Source of the DNA: DAOTKC01 sp035449045
GTDB lineage: Bacteria > Bacillota > Clostridia > Christensenellales > CAG-917
Assembly: GCA_035449045.1 (NCBI GenBank)
Contig: DAOTKC010000038.1
Coordinates: 1 to 14,620, forward strand
Length of the DNA: 14,620 nucleotides
Direction: 5' to 3'
Shown here: one piece after another, positions 7,648-12,398 of the stretch
How positions within the stretch are numbered: the first letter of the stretch is position 1
Layout of the letters: each line of letters begins with the position of its first letter
Position numbers and translations under genes: made by a program
Notes under the pieces: generated by a model
Databases searched by the model: none
Told to the model about the DNA's origin: nothing
Seen by the model: only the letters and a program-made list of their open reading frames with translations

Positions 7648-7676
7648 TTGCTAAGCCCCGAAATGGGGCTTAGCAA
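7648..7676. promoter_or_regulatory. 12-bp perfect stem-loop between dnaK and dnaJ
   Basis: The arms TTGCTAAGCCCC (7648-7659) and GGGGCTTAGCAA (7665-7676) pair perfectly around the loop GAAAT. No T-tract follows, so it is not a standard terminator. It may cap or stabilise the hrcA-dnaK transcript, or slow polymerase, as intercistronic hairpins do in other operons. The arm ends TTGCTAA and TTAGCAA are CIRCE-like half-sites in everted order. An unused AGGAGG (7618-7623) lies just after the dnaK stop. Confidence 0.7.
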
Positions 7677-7694
7677 TCGCGAGCATCATATAAT
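7670..7694 (+). promoter_or_regulatory. Half-CIRCE overlapping a possible dnaJ promoter
   Basis: TTAGCAATCGCGAG (7670-7683) matches the first 14 bases of the hrcA CIRCE at 13 positions, including spacer bases that are not conserved in CIRCE generally. The right arm is not recognisable. A perfect TATAAT (7689-7694) follows, but no good -35 box lies at the proper distance. It could be a degenerate HrcA-regulated internal promoter or a relic of one. Confidence 0.4.
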
Positions 7695-7709
7695 AGACAA
7701 CACGGTAAT

Positions 7710-8873
7710 ATGGCGAAAGAAGATTACTATAAAATCCTTGAGGTGTCTAAGGACGCCACGCAGGAGGAAATAAAATCCGCCTACCGCAAGCTTGCCAAAC
7801 TCCACCACCCCGACGCCATAGGCGCGGCGAGCGAGGAGGAGAAGCGGAAAGCCGAGGCGCGCTTTAAAAAAATCAACGAGGCCTACGAGGTCTTGGGCGA
7901 TGAAAACAAGCGCGCCGCCTACGATAGGTTCGGCGACGCCGCGGCCGATATGGGCGGCGGCTTTTCCGGCTTCGGCGGCGGCTTTGGCGGCGGAGGATTC
8001 GGCGATGCCTTTTCGGGCGGGCTGAATTTCGAGGATATTTTATCCTCGATATTCGGCGGCGGGTTTTCCTCGGGCGTGCGCGCCGAAAGACGGAACGCGC
8101 CCATGCGCGGCGCCGACATCGAGTTCAGCATGACGCTCTCCTTTGAGGAAGCGGCGTTCGGAACCGACCGCGAAATCCACTTGAAGCGCGAGGAAAACTG
8201 CCCCGACTGCAAGGGCACGGGCGCGCATAAAGGCACCTCTTTCAAAACATGCGGCAAATGCGGCGGGAGCGGCTACGTCAACAACGTCAAAACGACGCCC
8301 TTCGGCAAGTTTTCGTCGACGGGCCCTTGCCCCTACTGCAACGGCAAGGGCAAAGTAGTCACCGAAACCTGCAAGTCCTGCTCGGGCAAGGGCAGGCAGG
8401 AAAAGGCCGCAGCAATCAGGATAAACATTCCCGCCGGCATCGACAACGGCCAAATCATGACGATGCCCAACGAGGGACACGCCGGCTACAACGGCGGCGA
8501 CAACGGCAGCTTGATTTTAAAAATCAATGTTCGGCCTCATAAACTTTTCGAGCGGCGGGGCGCCGATATTTATCTCGACATACCGATAACGCTGACGCAG
8601 GCCGCGCTGGGCGCCAAAATCAGCGTGCCGACGCTATCCCAGCCGCAGGAGTTCACCATTCCCGCAGGCACGCAGTCGGGCACGCAGTTCAAGCTTCGCG
8701 GCGAGGGCATAAAATACCTCAGGCGCGACGGCAAGGGCGACCTCTATTTCAACGTCATAGTCGAGGTTCCCAAAAATCTCGACCGCCGCCAGCGCGAGCT
8801 TCTTTCCGAACTCGAAGCAAGCTTCGGCAAAGCCCAGCACCCGCAAATTAAAAACTATCAGGATAAGCTTTAA
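7710..8873 (+). CDS. dnaJ: Chaperone protein DnaJ (type I Hsp40)
   Basis: DnaJ stimulates the DnaK ATPase and delivers unfolded clients. The J-domain is at 1-75 with HPD at 33-35. The Gly/Phe-rich region is at 82-121 ('GGGFSGFGGGFGGGGFG'). Four zinc-binding CxxCxGxG repeats have cysteines at 164/167, 181/184, 207/210 and 221/224. The C-terminal substrate domains include 'IPAGTQSGTQFKLRGEGI' (317-334). At 387 aa it is full length and all type I features are present. The ribosome binding site is poor (CACGG), and the sequence AACACGG before the start is the same as before hrcA. prmA begins 35 bases downstream. Confidence 0.97.
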   Translation: MAKEDYYKILEVSKDATQEEIKSAYRKLAKLHHPDAIGAASEEEKRKAEARFKKINEAYEVLGDENKRAAYDRFGDAAADMGGGFSGFGGGFGGGGFGDAFSGGLNFEDILSSIFGGGFSSGVRAERRNAPMRGADIEFSMTLSFEEAAFGTDREIHLKREENCPDCKGTGAHKGTSFKTCGKCGGSGYVNNVKTTPFGKFSSTGPCPYCNGKGKVVTETCKSCSGKGRQEKAAAIRINIPAGIDNGQIMTMPNEGHAGYNGGDNGSLILKINVRPHKLFERRGADIYLDIPITLTQAALGAKISVPTLSQPQEFTIPAGTQSGTQFKLRGEGIKYLRRDGKGDLYFNVIVEVPKNLDRRQRELLSELEASFGKAQHPQIKNYQDKL

Positions 8874-8890
8874 TTTCATTTATAGCTTGC

Positions 8891-8915
8891 AATTCATTCT
8901 TTGTTTGTATGAATT
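8891..8915 (+). promoter_or_regulatory. Inverted repeat overlapping the prmA start codon
   Basis: AATTCAT (8891-8897) and ATGAATT (8909-8915) are perfect complements around an 11-nt loop, and the right arm contains the prmA ATG. No Shine-Dalgarno sequence is present in the leader. The stem is A+T-rich and weak, so any effect on initiation is speculative. Confidence 0.3.
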
Positions 8916-9823
8916 ACTATGAAATCTCGATTAAGACAACAAGCGAGGGCGCCGACTTAGCAGCGGACGCCCTTTTTTCGGTGGGCGCGGCGGGTGTAGC
9001 CGTCGAGGACGCCGCCGATGCCGCCGATATCGTCAAGAACACTAGTAATTGGGACTATATCGACGAGAACATTCCGCTTTCGTCGGGTTTCGCCACGGTC
9101 AAGACGACCGTAGGCGAGGATATCTATTCCGACTTTTTATCGGCGCTGTCCGACGCTTTGTTCGAGCTAAAAAATGCTTCCGAAATTGATTTGGGCGAAC
9201 TTTCGACCGAGGTTAAATCTCTCGGCTCTTCCGATTGGAAGGACGAGTGGCGCAAGCACTTCAAGTCCATAAAAACAAGCAAAATCACGGTTGTGCCGTC
9301 CTGGATAGAATATCACGCCAAAGAATGCGAAAAAGTGATTTATATCGAGCCGGGCATGGCGTTCGGAACGGGCGAACACGAGACGACCAGGCTCTGCTTG
9401 AACCTTATGCCCGAAGTAGAAGGAAAATCGGTGCTCGACGTCGGCTGCGGCAGCGGCATACTGGGGCTTTCGGCCAAGCGCCTCGGCGCTAAATCGGCTC
9501 ACCTCGTCGACATAGACGCCGCCGCCGTTAAAGCGGCGGAAAGCAACGCCGGGCTAAACTCGCTCGAGGTCAAAATAAGCCGCTCCGATTTGACGGAGGA
9601 CGCCCTCAAGGCCGATGTCGTGTTTGCCAACATAACCGCCGATATTTTGATTAAACTCTCCAAAACCATAATTGAACATCTTAATCCGCACGCTAAAGTG
9701 GTGCTTTCGGGAATAATCCATCAAAGACTGGACGAAGTGAAAGCGGCATATATCGCCGCGGGGCTTAAGCTAATCGGGCACGCCGCCGACGGCGAATGGG
9801 ACGCTTTGCTTTTGGAATATTAA
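8909..9823 (+). CDS. prmA: Ribosomal protein L11 methyltransferase PrmA
   Basis: PrmA trimethylates lysines of ribosomal protein uL11 using S-adenosylmethionine. The N-terminal substrate-recognition domain is at about 1-100 ('MNYYEISIKTTSEGADL' fits the family start). The linker with conserved 'WKDEWRKHFK' is at 110-119. The methyltransferase domain has 'EPGMAFGTGEHETTRLCL' (147-164), SAM motif I 'VLDVGCGSG' (175-183), the acidic ribose-binding 'DID' (201-203) and 'FANITADIL' (239-247). The length of 304 aa is normal. The ATG is preferred because the N-terminus matches the family, although no ribosome binding site is visible. It sits between dnaJ and rsmE, as in Bacillus-type operons. Confidence 0.95.
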   Translation: MNYYEISIKTTSEGADLAADALFSVGAAGVAVEDAADAADIVKNTSNWDYIDENIPLSSGFATVKTTVGEDIYSDFLSALSDALFELKNASEIDLGELSTEVKSLGSSDWKDEWRKHFKSIKTSKITVVPSWIEYHAKECEKVIYIEPGMAFGTGEHETTRLCLNLMPEVEGKSVLDVGCGSGILGLSAKRLGAKSAHLVDIDAAAVKAAESNAGLNSLEVKISRSDLTEDALKADVVFANITADILIKLSKTIIEHLNPHAKVVLSGIIHQRLDEVKAAYIAAGLKLIGHAADGEWDALLLEY

Positions 9824-9852
9824 ACTTAAGAGAGGATTTACTCGCATTATAA

Positions 9853-10578
9853 ATGGAAATCAGGCGGTTTTTTGTCGACAATAGCAACGTTTCGGAGAGC
9901 GCGGTCAGAATAGACGGCGCCGAGTTTCTACACCTCAAAAACGTGCTGAGGTTGAAAGAAGGCTACACGATTGTGGTGTCGGCGGGCGACGGCGTTGACC
10001 GCTATTGCACCATCGATAAAATCGCAAAGGATTACGCCCAAGCCTCGATTATCTCTAAAGCCGAAAACCGCACCGAGACCAAAAACGCTTTAGTGCTCTT
10101 TTTCGGGCTGCTTAAGGGCGGAAAGACCGATTTTGTGATTCAGAAAGCCGCCGAGCTGGGAATAAGAAAGGTCGTTCCTTTTGTCTCCAAATTTTGTTCG
10201 GAAAAATCGGCCAATCTTGACCGCCTCAAAAAAATCGCCCTCGAGGCGTCCAAGCAATGCGGCCGCGCCGCCGTGACCGAGGTAGGGCAGCCGATAGCGT
10301 TTTCGGAGATTTTCGAGCAAGATTATATTAAAGACTTTAAAACTTTAGTTATGCCTTACGAGCTGGAGTCGAAAAGGAGCATAAGCGAGGTTGAATTTTG
10401 GGGCGATACCGCGCTTATCATCGGCAGTGAAGGCGGATTTTCCGAGGAGGAGGCAAGCCTCGCACAAAGCCGCGGCTTCACCCTCGTGTCGCTGGGGCGG
10501 CGGATACTCCGCGCCGAAACGGCGGCTGTTGTCGCGGCGTCGGCCGCGCTTTTGAAGCTCGGAGAGCTTGACTCTTAG
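9853..10578 (+). CDS. rsmE: 16S rRNA m3U1498 methyltransferase RsmE
   Basis: RsmE methylates N3 of U1498 in 16S rRNA. An N-terminal PUA-like domain (1-70) carries 'RRFFVDN' and 'HLKNVLRLKEG'. The SPOUT (knotted) methyltransferase domain has 'KGGKTDFVIQKAAELGI' (88-104), 'EASKQCGRA' (131-139), 'IIGSEGGFSEEE' (189-200) and 'LGRRILRAETAAV' (214-226). The usual 'GPEGG' reads 'GSEGG', a mild substitution in the SAM-binding loop. At 241 aa it is full length. The start has no close Shine-Dalgarno sequence; AGAGG lies 17 nt upstream. It follows prmA by 29 bases and precedes mtaB by 40, so the three are likely co-transcribed. Confidence 0.95.
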   Translation: MEIRRFFVDNSNVSESAVRIDGAEFLHLKNVLRLKEGYTIVVSAGDGVDRYCTIDKIAKDYAQASIISKAENRTETKNALVLFFGLLKGGKTDFVIQKAAELGIRKVVPFVSKFCSEKSANLDRLKKIALEASKQCGRAAVTEVGQPIAFSEIFEQDYIKDFKTLVMPYELESKRSISEVEFWGDTALIIGSEGGFSEEEASLAQSRGFTLVSLGRRILRAETAAVVAASAALLKLGELDS

Positions 10579-10618
10579 TTCTTTAACTCACAAGAATTTT
10601 ACTTAGGGCATTGATATT

Positions 10619-11866
10619 TTGAAAGCGGTAGTGTTCAATCTCGGCTGCAAAGTCAATCAATACGAGAGCGACGGAATAATGGCGGAGCTTCAGGCTCTGG
10701 GCTTTGCGGTGTCGCAAGAGCTTGAATATGCCGACCTCTACGTCCTCAACACCTGCGCGGTGACCGCCGAAGCGGAAAGAAAATCGCGGCAGGCGGCGGC
10801 GCGCGCCTTGAGCAAAAATCCCGACGCCAAAATATTCGTCTGCGGTTGTGCCGCCGAAAGGAATGCCGCGCAGTTTAGCGAAAAAGACGGCATCGTCTAC
10901 GTTTCGGGAACGGCCAAAAAGAGCGCGGTGGCAACGGCGGCCAAGGAGCTTATATTGAGCGGCGAAATATCTAAGCGCGCCGAGATAGCGCCCATTCCCA
11001 AGGAATACGAAGCTTCGCCTTTCGCTCTTCAAAAAAAGACGCGCGCTTTCATTAAAGTTCAAGACGGCTGCGACAATTTCTGCAGCTACTGCGTCCTTCC
11101 CTACCTTCGCGGCAGAAGCCGCTCGCGCTCCTTTTCCGATATCTTGAGCGAAGTTGCCGCGTTTTCCCCCGACATTAAAGAGATTGTCATTATTGGCATC
11201 AACCTTTCCGACTTCGGCACTACCGAAGGCGGTCTTGCCGAGCTTTTAACCGCGCTTTCGGGGCGCGTGCCCAGAATAAGACTGGGCTCGCTCGAGGAGT
11301 GCGTCATAACGCCGCGCTTTCTTGCCGCCGCCAAAGAAAACCCCTCCTTTTGCCCGCACTTTCATCTTTCGCTTCAAAGCGGCTCGGCAAGAATTTTAAA
11401 GCTCATGAACCGCAAATACACTCCCGAGCGGTTTTTAGAAAAACTCGAAATGATTCGCGCAAGCTTTCCCGACGCCGCAATTACCACCGATGTTATCGCG
11501 GGCTTTCCCGGCGAAACCGACGACGATTTTTGGCAGTCCTACGAGTTTGTCAAGCGGGCGGGGTTTGCCGCCATTCACTGCTTCCCCTATTCGCCGCGAC
11601 AAGGCACCGCCGCCTACAAGCTTCCCGGGGTCGAAAAATCCGCCGTGCTCAGGCGCGCCCACCTTTTGGGCTCGCTTGCCGAACAGCTTAAGGCCGAGTT
11701 CAACCATAAATCCATCGGCGAGGAGCTGGAAGTTTTGACCGAGGACGCCGAGGGCGAAACCTCGGGATACAGCCGAAACTATATCCGCGTCTACCTCGGC
11801 GACGCACCCAAAAACAAAATAATCGCCGTCCGCCCCAAAGGATTATATAAAGACGGCCTAAAATAG
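10619..11866 (+). CDS. mtaB: tRNA t6A37 methylthiotransferase MtaB
   Basis: This radical-SAM enzyme converts t6A to ms2t6A at position 37 of ANN-decoding tRNAs. The N-terminal UPF0004 domain has cluster cysteines at 10 ('GCKVNQYES'), 46 ('NTCAVT') and 77 ('CGCAA'). The radical-SAM cluster is C151-x3-C155-x2-C158 ('DGCDNFCSYCVLPYLRG'). Later motifs are 'FHLSLQSGS', 'MNRKYT' and 'TTDVIAGFPGET', and a C-terminal TRAM-like domain spans about 363-410. The short 'GCKVN' N-terminus and subfamily motifs favour MtaB over MiaB or RimO. The start is TTG, because the conserved cysteine at residue 10 excludes any later start; AGGG lies 10 nt upstream. Its stop codon abuts the -35 box of the rpsU promoter. 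Confidence 0.94.
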   Translation: MKAVVFNLGCKVNQYESDGIMAELQALGFAVSQELEYADLYVLNTCAVTAEAERKSRQAAARALSKNPDAKIFVCGCAAERNAAQFSEKDGIVYVSGTAKKSAVATAAKELILSGEISKRAEIAPIPKEYEASPFALQKKTRAFIKVQDGCDNFCSYCVLPYLRGRSRSRSFSDILSEVAAFSPDIKEIVIIGINLSDFGTTEGGLAELLTALSGRVPRIRLGSLEECVITPRFLAAAKENPSFCPHFHLSLQSGSARILKLMNRKYTPERFLEKLEMIRASFPDAAITTDVIAGFPGETDDDFWQSYEFVKRAGFAAIHCFPYSPRQGTAAYKLPGVEKSAVLRRAHLLGSLAEQLKAEFNHKSIGEELEVLTEDAEGETSGYSRNYIRVYLGDAPKNKIIAVRPKGLYKDGLK

Positions 11867-11894
11867 TTGACAAAAACCGCTCAAAACGTATAAT
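11867..11894 (+). promoter_or_regulatory. Near-consensus sigma-A promoter of rpsU
   Basis: TTGACA (11867-11872) and TATAAT (11889-11894) are both perfect, with a 16-nt spacer. The -35 box begins on the base after the mtaB stop. This should give strong rpsU transcription independent of the heat-shock promoter. Confidence 0.92.
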
Positions 11895-11936
11895 GAAATA
11901 ACACTAAGACCGCTTGCGGAAAGGAGGTGCTAAAAA

Positions 11937-12116
11937 ATGTCAACCGTAAAAGTAGGAGAAAACGAGTCGTTGGACAGCGCCATCCGCCGTTTTAAACGGA
12001 AATGCGCCCGCGACGGCATCATCGGCGATTTGAGAAAAAAGGAAGCCTACGAAAAGCCCAGCGTAAAGAGGAAGAAGAAGGCTGAGGCGGCCCGCAAACG
12101 CGCCTATAAAAACTAA
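11937..12116 (+). CDS. rpsU: 30S ribosomal protein bS21
   Basis: This is a small basic 59-aa ribosomal protein of the 30S subunit platform, which contacts the 3' region of 16S rRNA. The translation starts MSTVKVGENESLDSAIRRFK, continues with 'RKCARDGIIGDLRKKEAYEKP' style family sequence split by conserved Arg/Lys, and ends in a basic helix finishing 'ARKRAYKN'. The Shine-Dalgarno sequence AAGGAGGTG (11921-11929) is almost fully complementary to the 16S tail, 7 nt before the ATG. A short CCGC-TT-GCGG hairpin (11910-11919) lies immediately upstream of it. Position after mtaB is conserved in Firmicutes. It has its own promoter and a downstream terminator. Confidence 0.96.
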   Translation: MSTVKVGENESLDSAIRRFKRKCARDGIIGDLRKKEAYEKPSVKRKKKAEAARKRAYKN

Positions 12117-12119
12117 AAA

Positions 12120-12131
12120 GCCGATATCGGC
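12120..12131. repeat. 12-bp perfect palindrome after rpsU
   Basis: GCCGATATCGGC lies 4 bases after the rpsU stop. It could be a protein-binding site or a transcript-end clamp, or chance. No known operator matches it that I can name. Confidence 0.4.
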
Positions 12132-12137
12132 CCGTCT

Positions 12138-12210
12138 TTCCGCGAAGCGCAAGAACTCTCGTCAGTCACGTATTTTAATACGCTCCTTCCTTAAAACCTT
12201 GCGTTTCGCA
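12138..12210. repeat. Structured repeat copy 1 (3' region of rpsU)
   Basis: The outer stem GCGAAGCGCAAG (12142-12153) pairs with CTTGCGTTTCGC (12198-12209) with one G-U pair. An inner stem CGTAT (12169-12173) pairs with ATACG (12178-12182). A related copy lies at 12300-12378 in the same orientation, sharing the AGAAC(T/C)CTCG block, the inner hairpin and the TTTCGC end. It may be a REP- or MITE-like element, or a structured 3' UTR. Confidence 0.6.
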
Positions 12211-12235
12211 AAAATCCGAACCAATCTTGATATGA

Positions 12236-12277
12236 AAATAAAATAGCCGCTCATTCGAGCGGCTATTTTTTATTTTT
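12236..12277. terminator. Bidirectional intrinsic terminator between rpsU and the ABC gene
   Basis: AAATAGCCGCTC (12241-12252) and GAGCGGCTATTT (12257-12268) form a 12-bp perfect stem with loop ATTC, followed by a T-rich tract (TTTTTTATTTTT). On the minus strand the same hairpin is followed by TTTTATTTT, so it can end both the rpsU transcript and the converging ABC transcript. Confidence 0.93.
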
Positions 12278-12299
12278 GACCAATTTAAAAAGTTGTAGA

Positions 12300-12378
12300 T
12301 TGCCGCGAAAGCCGAGAACCCTCGCGAGTTACATATTACATATATGCGCCTCACTCGGAACCCCGTCTTTCGCGGCAA
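12300..12378. repeat. Structured repeat copy 2 (3' region of the ABC gene)
   Basis: The outer stem TTGCCGCGAAAG (12300-12311) pairs perfectly with CTTTCGCGGCAA (12367-12378). Inner pairings are CCGAG (12312-12316) with CTCGG (12354-12358) and CATAT (12332-12336) with ATATG (12342-12346). CTCGCGAG (12321-12328) is a palindrome. It resembles copy 1 along its length, with base changes that keep the stems. Confidence 0.65.
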
Positions 12379-12398
12379 GATACGCCCTTATAGCCCTT

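Noticed and set aside
7648..7676. Stem-loop as a standard rho-independent terminator
   Set aside because: The stem is strong but no run of T follows on either strand.
7639..7773. Small 44-codon frame starting at ATG 7639, overlapping the dnaJ start out of frame
   Set aside because: The AGGAGG lies 15 nt upstream, which is too far, the hairpin falls inside it, and the tail is just dnaJ DNA in another frame. A leader peptide is possible but unsupported.
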